NCBI GenBank assembly: GCA_000421065.1
Contig: ATWD01000001.1
Location: forward strand, 2,968,001-3,032,000
Length of the DNA stretch: 64,000 nt
Direction of reading: 5' to 3'
DNA from: Acidobacteriaceae bacterium TAA 166
GTDB lineage: Bacteria > Acidobacteriota > Terriglobia > Terriglobales > Acidobacteriaceae
The notes under the pieces are model-generated. The model saw only the letters and a program-made list of their open reading frames with translations. It was not told the origin of the DNA and searched no databases. The stretch's first letter is position 1; each line of letters opens with the position of its first letter. This document shows, piece after piece, positions 27,560-36,329 of this stretch. Both the position numbers and the translations under genes were made by a program.

Positions 27560-28180
27560 ATGTCGACCCTTCTGCACATCGATTCCAGTCCGCTTGAGAG
27601 CTCCATCAGCCGTGAGCTGACGCGAGAGTTTACGAAGACTTGGAAGACGAAGAACCCTTCCGGTAAGGTCATCGACCGCGACCTCGCCGCTATCGCCCCC
27701 AAACCGATCGATCAGCTCTGGATAGGAGCTGCTTTCACTCCGGAGGCTGCCCGTACGCCCGAACAGGTGGCGGCGCTCTCCGAGTCCGACGTCCTGATCT
27801 CGGAGCTCGAGCAGGCGGATGAGATTGTGATCGGCATCGCCATGCACAACTTCAGCGTTCCTTCCGTGCTGAAGCTGTGGATCGATCAGGTGGTTCGCAG
27901 CGGCAAGACCTTTGCCTATGGAGCGAGCGGTCCGGAAGGCCAGCTCAAGGACAAGCGGGTGACGGTGGCGATTGCCAGCGGTGGCGTCTACGAGTCGGGA
28001 ACTCCGGCGGCCTCGATGGACTTTGTCGCGCCTTACATTCGCTCCATTCTGGGCTTCATCGGGATCACCGATGTGCGCTTCGTGACGGCAGCGGGCGCGT
28101 CGCAGATCATGATGGGAGCGATCGATCGCGAGACCTTCCTGAAGCCCACTCTTGACCAGGTACGGGAGCTGGCGGCGTAA
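27560..28180 (+). CDS. azoR: FMN-dependent NADH:quinone/azo reductase
   Basis: 206 residues, normal for AzoR. Flavodoxin-like fold with the FMN phosphate loop in LLHIDSSPLESSISRELT, the mid-domain AMHNFSVPSVLKLWIDQVVR then GKTFAYGASGPEG, and IASGGVYESGT in the later flavin loop. It reduces azo bonds and quinones with NADH in two-electron steps. A strong AAAAGGAG site precedes the ATG. Operon with the DoxX gene downstream; both likely controlled by the divergent TetR. Confidence 0.93.
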   Translation: MSTLLHIDSSPLESSISRELTREFTKTWKTKNPSGKVIDRDLAAIAPKPIDQLWIGAAFTPEAARTPEQVAALSESDVLISELEQADEIVIGIAMHNFSVPSVLKLWIDQVVRSGKTFAYGASGPEGQLKDKRVTVAIASGGVYESGTPAASMDFVAPYIRSILGFIGITDVRFVTAAGASQIMMGAIDRETFLKPTLDQVRELAA

Positions 28181-28207
28181 GGTCGTCTTCCTGAGGAGAA
28201 CCTTTCG

Positions 28208-28594
28208 ATGAAGATCGCCGTTCTGATCGCGCGTATCCTGCTGGGACTTCTGTTCACCGTCTTTGGGTTGAACGGATTTCTGCACTTTATCCCCATGCCG
28301 CCCCCGACGGGCTTGGCGGGTCAGTACATGGGAGCTCTCTTCCTGTCGCACTACTTGGTCACGATCTTTCTTGTCCAGCTGGTGGGAGGACTGCTTCTGC
28401 TGGTGAATCGCTACGTTCCTCTGGCGCTTGTCCTGCTGGGACCGGTATTGGTCAACATTCTCCTGTTCCATGCGTGCATGGCTCCGGCTGGACTGCCGAT
28501 GGCATTGTTCGCGACGGTGCTGTGGTTCGTGATCTTCGCCGGGGTGCGCCGCGCCTTCGCTGGGTTGTTCGTCCAGCGGGTGGAGGCGGCCTGA
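28208..28594 (+). CDS. DoxX-like membrane protein
   Basis: 128 residues with four predicted helices; opens VLIARILLGLLFTVFGLNGF as in DoxX/DoxD-related proteins. It follows azoR by 27 bases with an AGGAG-type site. DoxX proteins cooperate with redox enzymes at the membrane, often in thiol or quinone stress. The role here is inferred from the azoR context. Confidence 0.82.
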   Translation: MKIAVLIARILLGLLFTVFGLNGFLHFIPMPPPTGLAGQYMGALFLSHYLVTIFLVQLVGGLLLLVNRYVPLALVLLGPVLVNILLFHACMAPAGLPMALFATVLWFVIFAGVRRAFAGLFVQRVEAA

Positions 28595-28611
28595 GCTGAG
28601 CGGACGGCGAG

Positions 28612-28783
28612 TAAGCCATCAGCAGGGCCTCCCGTTGGTCTGCACGAAGATTTTCGTTAGCGACCAGCGGGAGCCGCTACCCGAAGGGAGTACACACGTC
28701 ACGAAGTAACCGCGCACCGGGGTCCCCGGCGAGCTTGCTCGCTGGGGTGGACTCCACGCGCAGTGGGCCCGGCCGGCAGGCAT
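28612..28783 (+). repeat. Long palindromic repeat, copy J
   Basis: Left part damaged. Centre CCTCCCGTTGGTCTGC / GCGACCAGCGGGAG, return arm GTCACGAAGTAACCG, a different inserted hairpin GGTCCCCGGCGAGC...GCTCGCTGGGGT, then CGCGCAGTGGGCCCGGCCGG. Confidence 0.8.
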
Positions 28784-28790
28784 TTTTACA

Positions 28791-28827
28791 AAAAGACGAG
28801 CTCCTCCTTGTGAGGAGCTCGTCTTTT
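28791..28827. terminator. Bidirectional terminator
   Basis: A perfect 16-bp inverted repeat with a 5-base loop, AAAAGACGAGCTCCTC / GAGGAGCTCGTCTTTT. It has A runs on the left and T runs on the right, so it can stop transcription from both azoR-doxX and the convergent ferritin gene. Confidence 0.9.
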
Positions 28828-28843
28828 GCTGAATACAAGGTGA

Positions 28844-29320
28844 TCAGTCCGCGATGCCGGGATTGGGGGGATCGACTCCGAGCGCGGTGGCGAGCGAGAC
28901 CAGGTGATCCTGCTCCTGCATGAGGATCTCGCGGATGGATTCGCTGAGGGCGAACTCGTTGAGCTCATCGCATTGCTTGACGCGGCGGCGATACTGACGG
29001 ATGGTCTCCTTTTCGTTTTCGAGATCGAAGCGGAGCATATCTTCAGCCTGCTCAGAGGTCTTGACGGGCTTGGGCACAACCGAGGGCATGCCGCCGAGGT
29101 AATCGATGTGATTCGCGATGGAGAGAGCGTGGGTGAGCTCCTCGTTCGCGTGCACGGCAAGCTCGGCGGCTATGTTCATATAGGCCGCCCCCTTGAGGAC
29201 TTGCGAGTAGTTTACATAGGCGATGATCGCCTGGTATTCGCGCTCGAGATCTTCATTGAGAAGATCGATCAGCTTTTCGCGAGTGATGGTCGGGCGGCTG
29301 GGCGCTTCTATTTCGGGCAT
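28844..29320 (-). CDS. Ferritin-like / bacterioferritin-type protein
   Basis: 158 residues, four-helix bundle. Di-iron ligand positions are visible: Glu in EDLEREYQAIIAYVNY, ExxH in NEELTHALSIANH, Glu in LENEKETIRQYRRR and ExxH in EQDHLVSLATALG. It may store or oxidise iron and protect from peroxide. The start MPEIEAPSRPTITREKLIDL has an AGAAAGAGA site. Ends at a bidirectional terminator. Confidence 0.9.
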   Translation of the reverse strand: MPEIEAPSRPTITREKLIDLLNEDLEREYQAIIAYVNYSQVLKGAAYMNIAAELAVHANEELTHALSIANHIDYLGGMPSVVPKPVKTSEQAEDMLRFDLENEKETIRQYRRRVKQCDELNEFALSESIREILMQEQDHLVSLATALGVDPPNPGIAD

Positions 29321-29449
29321 CTCTTTCTCCGTATCTAACTCAGAAGTCTAGGTCCTCTTCCTGAGATGCAGAAAGGTTCAGCCACGTTCACCCCCTCACG
29401 AAGAGCTCTGGACGTAAGATAAAAGGCACTTCTTAGACGAGGTGCGGGC

Positions 29450-30646
29450 ATGGTGCAAGCTGAGATGGCGAAGGAGCGAGGGCTGGGGCTGAGCCGATTG
29501 GCCCCCCGAGTGGTGCAGTCGGAGATTCGCGCCATGACGGTCGAGTGCGACCGGGTGGGTGGCGTGAACCTGGCTCAGGGAGTCTGCGACACCGAGGTTC
29601 CCGCAGTCGTGACCGAGGCCGCCATCACCGCCATCCGGGACGGGCACAACATCTATACGCGGCTGGACGGGATTCAGCGGCTGCGCCGCTCGATCGCAGA
29701 GAAGACCGGGCGCATGCAGGGAATGATCGTCGATCCGGATCGCGAGGTGTTGGTGACGAGTGGCGCGACCGGAGCCTTTCATGCGGTCGCAATGGCGCTC
29801 TTCGATCCTGGCGACGAGGTCCTGCTCTTCGAGCCGTTCTACGGCTATCACGTCGGTACGCTGAAGTCTTTGGGGACCGTGCCGGTTGCGGTGGAGCTGG
29901 AGGCGCCGGACTGGGGGCTGGATCTCGATCGTGTCCGCGCGGCGATCACGCCGAAGACCCGCGCCATGGTCGTCAATACTCCATCGAATCCTGCGGGCAA
30001 GGTCTTCACAAAGCAGGAGCTGGAGGGGCTGGCCGAGATTGCTCGCGAACATGATCTGTTTGTGCTGACCGATGAGATCTACGAGCACTTCCTCTATGGC
30101 GAGTCCAAACACATCAGCCCCGCAACGCTTCCGGGGATGCGCGAACGGACGATCGTAATGTCGGGTTATTCGAAGACCTTTTCGGTGACGGGATGGCGCA
30201 TCGGCTACGTGATCGCGGATGCCAAATGGCTTCCTGCAATCGGATACTTTCACGATCTGTTGTATGTGTGCGCACCTTCGCCGTTCCAGCACGGAGTGGC
30301 GGTGGGAGTCGAAGAGCTGGGGCAGACCTTCTACGCGAAGCTGGCCCTGGATCACGAGGTAAAGCGCGAGATGCTGGTAAGCGCGCTTCGCGATGCGGGA
30401 CTGACGCCGCAGGTTCCGGATGGAGCCTACTACATTCTCGCTTCCACCCAGGGAATGGAAGGGATTCTGGAGGGCTCGACCGCAGCCCAGAGGGCGAGAT
30501 CGCTGCTGGCGAAGACCGGCGTGGCCGCCGTGGCGGGCTCAGCCTTCTTCCGCCCAGGCAAGGGAGAGGACCTGCTGCGATTCTGCTTCGCAAAGAAGGA
30601 TGAAGATCTGGCCGATGCCTGCGCGAGGCTGCGCAGCCTGCGGTAA
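29450..30646 (+). CDS. Class I/II pyridoxal phosphate aminotransferase
   Basis: 398 residues. Cofactor loop VLVTSGATGAFHAVAMALFD, the Asn/Asp in VNTPSNPAGKVFTKQEL and LTDEIYEHFLY, the Schiff-base Lys in MSGYSKTFSVTGWRIGY and Arg in LLRFCFAKKDEDLA-type tail are all present. It is close to the aspartate/kynurenine aminotransferase group; the true amino donor is unknown. The ATG at 29450 has no strong site, but is the first start before the conserved AQGVCDTEVP. The stop codon is the first bases of a short palindrome copy. Confidence 0.93.
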   Translation: MVQAEMAKERGLGLSRLAPRVVQSEIRAMTVECDRVGGVNLAQGVCDTEVPAVVTEAAITAIRDGHNIYTRLDGIQRLRRSIAEKTGRMQGMIVDPDREVLVTSGATGAFHAVAMALFDPGDEVLLFEPFYGYHVGTLKSLGTVPVAVELEAPDWGLDLDRVRAAITPKTRAMVVNTPSNPAGKVFTKQELEGLAEIAREHDLFVLTDEIYEHFLYGESKHISPATLPGMRERTIVMSGYSKTFSVTGWRIGYVIADAKWLPAIGYFHDLLYVCAPSPFQHGVAVGVEELGQTFYAKLALDHEVKREMLVSALRDAGLTPQVPDGAYYILASTQGMEGILEGSTAAQRARSLLAKTGVAAVAGSAFFRPGKGEDLLRFCFAKKDEDLADACARLRSLR

Positions 30647-30686
30647 GCGCTGCCCCGCGTAGGCGCCCGGTCGGCAGGCAATCGCC
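30646..30686 (+). repeat. Long palindromic repeat, short form K
   Basis: Left end GCGCTGCCCCGCGTAGG fused to right end CGGTCGGCAGGCAATCGCC, centre missing. It begins at the aminotransferase stop. Confidence 0.7.
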
Positions 30687-30711
30687 TTGAACACGTCGAT
30701 ACGATCTATGT

Positions 30712-31872
30712 CTACGGTTTGTGCGAAGGCGAAGGCTCCTTCGTGTGAGAGCCCGGTTCGATCAGCTTGTCGTTGCAGCCTGTGGGAGCATTGATGGGGT
30801 TGCAGCGGGCGACGAGGCCGCCAGGGAGCCCTACGGTATATCCGGTCCATGGAGCCGGTTCGGTCACCGGAAAATCGGTGCTGATCATCTGGGCGCCGCT
30901 CGAGATCAGCTCGTCGCGCCGGGTGGTGTCGTTGTTGCGACCCTGGTCGGTATTGTAGTCCGAACGCGAGCGCACCAGGTATCCCTTCTTCACCAGGGCA
31001 TCGATCTCGTCGGGCTTGCCGGAGTCCTGCTCGACGAAGCCCGCCTCCGGCTCGCCGGGGCGGCCATTCACGAAGAGAACGCGGTTTTTCATCATCGCAT
31101 GACCTTCGAGATAAGGCGGCGCGGACTTGCGGTTGTAGAGCAGGAAGACGACCTTGCCACGGGCCTCGCGCAGGCTGGGCCACCTGCCGGCAAGGGCCGC
31201 GGCCTCGAGCATCGGAAACTTGCCGCGCACCTTGTCCGGCGTGATGATCTCGTTCTCCTTGAAGACCGAGCGGATCTCGGCGTCCATCGCATCCCAGGTC
31301 GCGGGGGTCCAGGGCTCCGCCGTAACGCCTCCAGCAAGGGGACCGAGCCGGCCCTGTTTGTCTTCAATCAACAGAAAGATGGGAACGTGCCCCTTGTGCG
31401 CCTTCGACCAGGAACGAATCTCCGCAAGGCACTTCACGAAGAGATGGCAGCTGCTGCGCTGATTCAGGTCGCCCAGATGGATCAGCTTGAAGCCGGGCTT
31501 GTCCATGTCGTGATTGGGATCGAAGTCGGGGTCTGCGGGTAGGCCGGCCTCTTTGGTCAGGCCGACGATTTTGGGGTGAGAGAAGCGTCCGCCCTTGGGG
31601 TCCTGCACGATGTCGAGCTCGAGCTGGCGGGCGCCGCCGTCGAGCTGCTGGGGTAGCGTCTGGTGGTGGTACTCGACGCCGTGATAGTTTTTGGCGTAGT
31701 GCTCCGCGAAATACTTGCCTTCGCTCGGAGCGAAGCCCATGTTGTAGCTGTTGTGCGTTCCGATCACCTGAATCTGGTTCAGATGGACGACTTTGTCCTG
31801 CATGCGCTGGCTCTGGGCCAGACCGGCGAAGGGGAGAACAGCAAGCGACACGACTGCCAGCGAACGCATCAT
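30712..31872 (-). CDS. Calcium-dependent phosphoinositide phospholipase C-like protein
   Basis: 386 residues from the first Met of the signal peptide at 31872 (SLAVVSLAVLPFAGLAQ). The catalytic His of the PI-PLC barrel is in IQVIGTHNSYNMGF, followed by VEYHHQTLPQQLDGGARQLE with acidic DI residues and a second His in KLIHLGDLN. The family is Ca-dependent and may act on inositol phospholipids or similar phosphodiesters; a true bacterial substrate is unknown. Secreted or periplasmic. It is isolated between two short repeats. Confidence 0.88.
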   Translation of the reverse strand: MMRSLAVVSLAVLPFAGLAQSQRMQDKVVHLNQIQVIGTHNSYNMGFAPSEGKYFAEHYAKNYHGVEYHHQTLPQQLDGGARQLELDIVQDPKGGRFSHPKIVGLTKEAGLPADPDFDPNHDMDKPGFKLIHLGDLNQRSSCHLFVKCLAEIRSWSKAHKGHVPIFLLIEDKQGRLGPLAGGVTAEPWTPATWDAMDAEIRSVFKENEIITPDKVRGKFPMLEAAALAGRWPSLREARGKVVFLLYNRKSAPPYLEGHAMMKNRVLFVNGRPGEPEAGFVEQDSGKPDEIDALVKKGYLVRSRSDYNTDQGRNNDTTRRDELISSGAQMISTDFPVTEPAPWTGYTVGLPGGLVARCNPINAPTGCNDKLIEPGSHTKEPSPSHKP

Positions 31873-31960
31873 GCGAAGAGAGACCTCGAAAGGAAGTGTT
31901 CCTACCGTATCGCTCCGTTGCGCACGTGGCATGAGGCGAACGACCTACTTCGCAAGGCTT

Positions 31961-31999
31961 TTGCGCTGCCGCGCAGTGGGCTCGGCCGGCAGGCCAACG
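31961..31999 (+). repeat. Long palindromic repeat, short form L
   Basis: GCGCTGCCGCGCAGTGGGC fused to TCGGCCGGCAGGCCAACG, centre missing. Confidence 0.7.
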
Positions 32000-32009
32000 C
32001 GTTAGATAA

Positions 32010-32231
32010 CTAGCGATCTTTGCGATAAAGCAGGTCGCGGATGGCCTTGCGACGCTCCTCGTTGGCCTCACGCTCGGCCTTGCGCTCGTCGGCGTCCATG
32101 GAGGATTTGCTGCCTGAGTCCTCGGCCTCTTCTGAGCTGCACTCGGGGCAGCGGTTCGCGAAGCCGGGCTTATCCGGCTTCAGCTCAAACTCTTCTTTGC
32201 AGACGACACAGGTACGGATCGGAAATGGCAT
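32010..32231 (-). CDS. Small CxxC zinc ribbon protein
   Basis: 73 residues from MPFPIRTCVVCKEEFELKPD, with CVVC and CPEC pairs that should bind zinc, and a highly charged Glu/Lys/Arg helix in the second half. The upstream start at 32261 adds ten residues without support; the motif begins at 32231. A protein or nucleic-acid adaptor is possible, but no function can be stated. Confidence 0.75.
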   Translation of the reverse strand: MPFPIRTCVVCKEEFELKPDKPGFANRCPECSSEEAEDSGSKSSMDADERKAEREANEERRKAIRDLLYRKDR

Positions 32232-32376
32232 TGCGCATTCCATTTTAATCGAGTTTTGCATCGCAGGTTGGGCCGCAAAGACAATCGCTGGGCGGCGATG
32301 GACCTTATAGGGAGATTAGATTCCACCATAAAGCCTTTTTGAGGCAGGCGGCAGAAGTAAACTGGCAGTACCCCCT

Positions 32377-33654
32377 ATGAGCGAGACCTCTCTCACTGCG
32401 ACCTTTCCCGCCGCCGATATCGTCGGGGTCGAGCCCGAGCGCAACAGCCCCTCGCGTGCGCTCTTCCGCGTGCTGGCCGCCATCAGCTTCTGCCATCTGC
32501 TGAACGACATGGTGCAGTCGCTGGTTCCCGCGATCTATCCCATCCTCAAGAGCTCGTTCCATCTCGACTTCACCCACCTGGGACTCTTGACGCTGACCTA
32601 TCAGGTGGTGGCGTCGCTGCTGCAGCCGATCATCGGGCAGTTCACCGACTCCAGGCCCATGCCCTACGCTCTGCCTGTTGGGATGACCTTCACGCTGGTT
32701 GGCCTTGTCTTGCTCGCTGTGGCGCCAAGCTTCGCGTGGCTGCTCTTCGCCTCCTCGCTGGTCGGTGTCGGATCGGCTATCTTTCATCCCGAGTCCTCGC
32801 GTATCGCCCGCATGGCCTCGGGCGGCAAGCATGGCTTCGCGCAGTCGTTCTTTCAGGTGGGAGGAAACACCGGCTCGGCCATCGGTCCTCTTCTGGCCGC
32901 GTTTATCGTGCTTCCTGTTGGACAGAAGGGCATGGCCTGGTTTGCTCTGCCGGCACTGATGGGAATCGCGATCCTGGTGCGCGTGGGCCGCTGGTACAAG
33001 GCGCGGCAGGCGGAGAACGCAGGCAGCAGGCAGAAGGAGCGGCAGTCGCATCTTTCGCTCTCGAAGGCGCGGATCACACTGTCGATCTCCGTGCTGATCG
33101 CGCTGATTTTCTCAAAGTACTTCTATCTGGCGAGCCTGACCAGCTACTACACCTTCTACCTGATCCAGCGCTTTCACGTCTCCGTACAGACATCGCAGAT
33201 CCTGCTCTTCCTCTTCCTCGCCGCGGTGGCCGCGGGAACCCTGATCGGCGGTTCGGCGGGCGATCGTTACGGCCGAAAGCTGGTTATCTGGATCTCGATC
33301 CTCGGCGTGCTTCCCTTCACCCTCATGCTGCCCTATGCCAGCCTCTTCTGGACCGGCGTTCTCAGCGTGATCATCGGCTTCATCCTCGCCTCGGCCTTTT
33401 CGGCGATCCTGGTCTACGCGCAGGAGCTGCTTCCAGGCCGCGTGGGCATGATCTCCGGTCTCTTCTTCGGGGTGGCCTTCGGCATGGGGGGCATCGGAGC
33501 CGCCGTGCTGGGCAAGCTGGCGGATGCGAGGGGAATCTTCTTCGTCTATCACCTCTGCGCCTATCTTCCGGCGATCGGGCTGCTTACGGGGCTTCTGCCC
33601 GATGTCGAAGGCCCGCGTCGCAAACCGCAGACGGCTGGTGAGCCTTCGGTGTGA
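32377..33654 (+). CDS. MFS transporter, fosmidomycin-resistance type
   Basis: 425 residues with 12 helices. CHLLNDMVQSLVPAIYPILK with LTYQVVASLLQPIIGQFTD and HPESSRIARMASGGKHGFAQ is the Fsr signature. It exports a toxic compound, possibly fosmidomycin-like. The last few residues after DVEGPRRKPQT are encoded by sequence within the palindromic repeat M, and its stop lies inside that repeat, so the C-terminal end may have been reshaped by the insertion. Confidence 0.93.
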   Translation: MSETSLTATFPAADIVGVEPERNSPSRALFRVLAAISFCHLLNDMVQSLVPAIYPILKSSFHLDFTHLGLLTLTYQVVASLLQPIIGQFTDSRPMPYALPVGMTFTLVGLVLLAVAPSFAWLLFASSLVGVGSAIFHPESSRIARMASGGKHGFAQSFFQVGGNTGSAIGPLLAAFIVLPVGQKGMAWFALPALMGIAILVRVGRWYKARQAENAGSRQKERQSHLSLSKARITLSISVLIALIFSKYFYLASLTSYYTFYLIQRFHVSVQTSQILLFLFLAAVAAGTLIGGSAGDRYGRKLVIWISILGVLPFTLMLPYASLFWTGVLSVIIGFILASAFSAILVYAQELLPGRVGMISGLFFGVAFGMGGIGAAVLGKLADARGIFFVYHLCAYLPAIGLLTGLLPDVEGPRRKPQTAGEPSV

Positions 33655-33775
33655 GGCTCCCGTTGGTTGCTTGCATAAATCTCTACGCCGACCAGCGGGA
33701 GGTCCACGCCAAAGGCGATACACACGTCACGAAGTGACCGCCCCACGCGCAGTGGGCCCGCGCGGCAGCGCATTT
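33637..33775 (+). repeat. Long palindromic repeat, copy M
   Basis: Right two thirds of an element: GGCTCCCGTTGGTTGCTTGC, ACACACGTCACGAAGTGACC, CCCCACGCGCAGTGGGCCC and GCGCGGCAGCGCAT. It contains the 3' end of the MFS gene and ends 31 bases before ruvA. Confidence 0.85.
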
Positions 33776-33805
33776 CTCCACCCAGCCGTTACAATCGACA
33801 GCAGC

Positions 33806-34402
33806 ATGATCGCTCATCTGCGCGGACGTTTGCTCTCGAAGACTCCCAATCAGGCCATCGTCGACTGCAACGGCGTGGGCTACGACGTCAGCATCTCGGT
33901 CGCGACCTTCTCCGAGCTTCCGGCCGAGGGAGCCGAGGCCAAGCTCTTCATTCACACCCACGTCCGTGAGGACCAGATCGCTCTCTTCGGCTTTGCCGAC
34001 ACGCAGGAGAAACGGCTCTTCGAGCGGCTGCTGACCATCAGCGGCATCGGACCCAAGCTCGCCATCACGGTGCTCAGCGGAATCTCCTCCGACCGGCTGG
34101 TCGCTGCGATTCGTGGCGGCGACCATGCCACGCTGACGAAGATTCCCGGCATCGGCAAGAAGACGGCCGAGCGCGTTGTGTTGGAGCTTAAGGACAAGCT
34201 CGATGATCTGGCCGTACCCACCGAAGCCTCGACGGGACCGCATCACGGACCTGCCGGAGACGATGCTCTCTCCGCGCTGGTGAACCTCGGCTATCCGCGC
34301 CCTGTTGCCCAGAAGGCCATCGAGACCGCAATTGCAAAGAATCCAGCAGCAGCCGAGGACTTCGAAGCTCTCTTCCGAGCCGCGATGGCTGCGATCCGCT
34401 AA
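33806..34402 (+). CDS. ruvA: Holliday junction DNA helicase subunit RuvA
   Basis: 198 residues, normal length, beginning MIAHLRGRLLSKTPNQAIVD. The OB-fold is followed by two helix-hairpin-helix motifs (ISGIGPKLAITVL and IPGIGKKTAERVV) and a mobile C-terminal domain (LVNLGYPRPVAQKAI). RuvA binds the four-way junction and holds the RuvB motor, which is not in this window. The ATG at 33806 fits the family start; the frame upstream is repeat DNA. A TACAAT box sits just upstream. Confidence 0.96.
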   Translation: MIAHLRGRLLSKTPNQAIVDCNGVGYDVSISVATFSELPAEGAEAKLFIHTHVREDQIALFGFADTQEKRLFERLLTISGIGPKLAITVLSGISSDRLVAAIRGGDHATLTKIPGIGKKTAERVVLELKDKLDDLAVPTEASTGPHHGPAGDDALSALVNLGYPRPVAQKAIETAIAKNPAAAEDFEALFRAAMAAIR

Positions 34403-34537
34403 AGTCTGGTTGACCTACCGCTCGCTTTTCCGCTCAGGATGACACTCTCTGGAAAGATCAAAGCGAAAGAGCTGAACGGCAAGCGATTGCTCGACCGGTA
34501 TATATCGATACACCCTAATCAAAACCGTGACTATATT

Positions 34538-34617
34538 GACCGGACCGGCAGAGTAATCGATGAACCACCGAAGTAATAACCGGGCCGCCGAAGTAATGAC
34601 TCGACCGCCGGAGTAAT
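34538..34617 (+). repeat. Four tandem 20-bp units upstream of coaBC
   Basis: AGTAAT recurs at exact 20-base spacing (34552, 34572, 34592, 34612), each preceded by an ACCGCCG-type run. Units are GACCGGACCGGCAGAGTAAT, CGATGAACCACCGAAGTAAT, AACCGGGCCGCCGAAGTAAT and GACTCGACCGCCGGAGTAAT. The array ends 18 bases before the coaBC start, so it is either a leader repeat or a cluster of regulator sites. Confidence 0.8.
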
Positions 34618-34635
34618 AATAGAGAGGGGTCTGTA

Positions 34636-35883
34636 ATGCCAGAGCAGCTCAAAATAACGGTGGGAGTTGCGGGCGGAATCGCCGCTTACAAGGCCGTCGA
34701 GGTCGTACGCCAGTTGCAGGACGCCGGCTTCGATCCGCACGTCGTGATGACCTCGGCTGCCGAGAGGTTTCTCCAGCCGCTGACCTTCGCAGCCATCACC
34801 GGACACAAGGTTCTCTCCTCGCTGTGGAGCGAAGATGCGGGTGCTTCGGGCGGAGAATTCTCCGGCATCGATCACATCAACGAAGCCCAGACCACATCGG
34901 CGCTGGTGATCGTTCCCGCAACCGCCGATCTGATCGCAAAACTGGCGCACGGCATCGCGGACGACTTTCTGACGACGATGTACCTGGCAACAACGGCGCC
35001 CGTCATTCTCGCTCCGGCCATGAACGTCAATATGTGGCTGCATCCCGCGACGCAGGCAAACCTCGAGACGCTGCGCGAACGCGGCGTTCGCATCGTCGAG
35101 CCAGGAGCCGGCTACCTGGCCTGCGGGATGGTGGGTGGAGGCAGGCTCGCCGAGGAGAGCACCATCGTCGCCGCAGTTTCAGAGACACTGGCGAACCCAG
35201 GAGCTTACCGCAGCGATCTGACCGGAGAGACGGTTCTTATCACCGCAGGCGGAACCCGCGAGCCCATCGATCCCGTGCGTTACGTCGGCAATCGTTCGAG
35301 CGGCAAGATGGGATATGCGCTCGCGGCCAAGGCCCGCCGCAGAGGCGCTCGGGTCCTGCTCGTTAGCGCTCCCACCGCGCTCGAGGCACCCGCGGGCTGT
35401 GAGCTCCTCTCCGTCATCACGGTCGAGGAGATGCGCTCCGCCGTTCTTGACCGTCTTCCTGAAGCGAGCCTCGTCATCATGGCCGCCGCAGTCAGCGACT
35501 ATCGCGTGGCGAGACCCGCATCGGAAAAGCTGAGGCGCAAGGGGCCGCTCACGCTCGAGCTGGAACCTACCGAGGACATCCTGCGCGAAATCGTGGAGCG
35601 AAGAGCGTCCGGCACCACCGTGATCGGCTTTGCGGCCGAGACCGAACAGGTTCTGGACAACGGCCGAGCGAAGCTTGAACGCAAAGGGGTGGATGCCCTG
35701 GTCGTCAATGACGTCTCAGGCACTGAGACCGGTTTCGACTCCGACCGCAATGCGGGGTGGTTCCTCACTCCCGGCGAGACCATCGAGCTGCCCGAGAGTA
35801 CGAAGACCGCCATGGCCGATCGCATTCTCGATCACGCTCTTGCGTTACGCATGCATCGCTACGAGATGAAGCAGGCGAACTAA
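34636..35883 (+). CDS. coaBC: Bifunctional phosphopantothenoylcysteine decarboxylase / synthetase
   Basis: 415 residues. CoaC half: GVAGGIAAYKAVEVVRQL, the catalytic His in GIDHINEA, PAMNVNMWLHPA and the active Cys in YLACGMVGGGRL. CoaB half from about residue 200: LITAGGTREPIDPVRYVGNR and SSGKMGYALA with a later AAVSDYRV and VVNDVS. It joins cysteine to phosphopantothenate and decarboxylates the product in CoA synthesis. Preceded by the tandem array. Confidence 0.97.
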   Translation: MPEQLKITVGVAGGIAAYKAVEVVRQLQDAGFDPHVVMTSAAERFLQPLTFAAITGHKVLSSLWSEDAGASGGEFSGIDHINEAQTTSALVIVPATADLIAKLAHGIADDFLTTMYLATTAPVILAPAMNVNMWLHPATQANLETLRERGVRIVEPGAGYLACGMVGGGRLAEESTIVAAVSETLANPGAYRSDLTGETVLITAGGTREPIDPVRYVGNRSSGKMGYALAAKARRRGARVLLVSAPTALEAPAGCELLSVITVEEMRSAVLDRLPEASLVIMAAAVSDYRVARPASEKLRRKGPLTLELEPTEDILREIVERRASGTTVIGFAAETEQVLDNGRAKLERKGVDALVVNDVSGTETGFDSDRNAGWFLTPGETIELPESTKTAMADRILDHALALRMHRYEMKQAN

Positions 35884-35914
35884 GTTGAAGCTTCCTTCGC
35901 CTGCGGAGCGGCTG

Positions 35915-36277
35915 TTATTCCTGCTCCCACATCCGTAGAGCGTGCTCGTAGGTATCCATATCCACGCGCGTGCTGCGAAATTTCACACCTTCCATCTGCA
36001 GCCTTAGGCGTTGCTCCTTTGCGGCCTCGCCGCGCAGCTTGATCTCTCCTCCCGCGCCCAGGACACGATGCCAGGGCAGAGCGTCGGGAAGCTCCGTCCG
36101 CAGCAGACGCGCTACGGCACGGTGGTAGAGAGGGTATCCGGCAGCCGCCGCCACCTTGCCATAGGTGCTGACCTTGCCCTTTGGGATCGAGCGGATCGCT
36201 CGCATAAAGGCAGCGTCGCGAAGCTCGTTAGGCGTTGTGCCGTCGCGGAGAATCTTTCGCTTCAACTTACCTTGCAT
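35915..36277 (-). CDS. Alkyltransferase-like (ATL) DNA-repair protein
   Basis: 120 residues from the Met at 36277. Resembles the DNA-binding half of O6-alkylguanine-DNA alkyltransferase, but the active PCHR site is PWHR at residues 68-71, so Cys is replaced by Trp. ATL proteins of this kind bind alkylated guanine and hand it to nucleotide excision repair. The helix-turn-helix is in IPKGKVSTYGKVAAAAG. The frame upstream of 36277 has no match to the family. Confidence 0.9.
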   Translation of the reverse strand: MQGKLKRKILRDGTTPNELRDAAFMRAIRSIPKGKVSTYGKVAAAAGYPLYHRAVARLLRTELPDALPWHRVLGAGGEIKLRGEAAKEQRLRLQMEGVKFRSTRVDMDTYEHALRMWEQE

Positions 36278-36329
36278 CTGGGCAAGCTCAGGAAACTGCG
36301 ATGCGGATCGGCGAGCCAACAGTCTCTCC

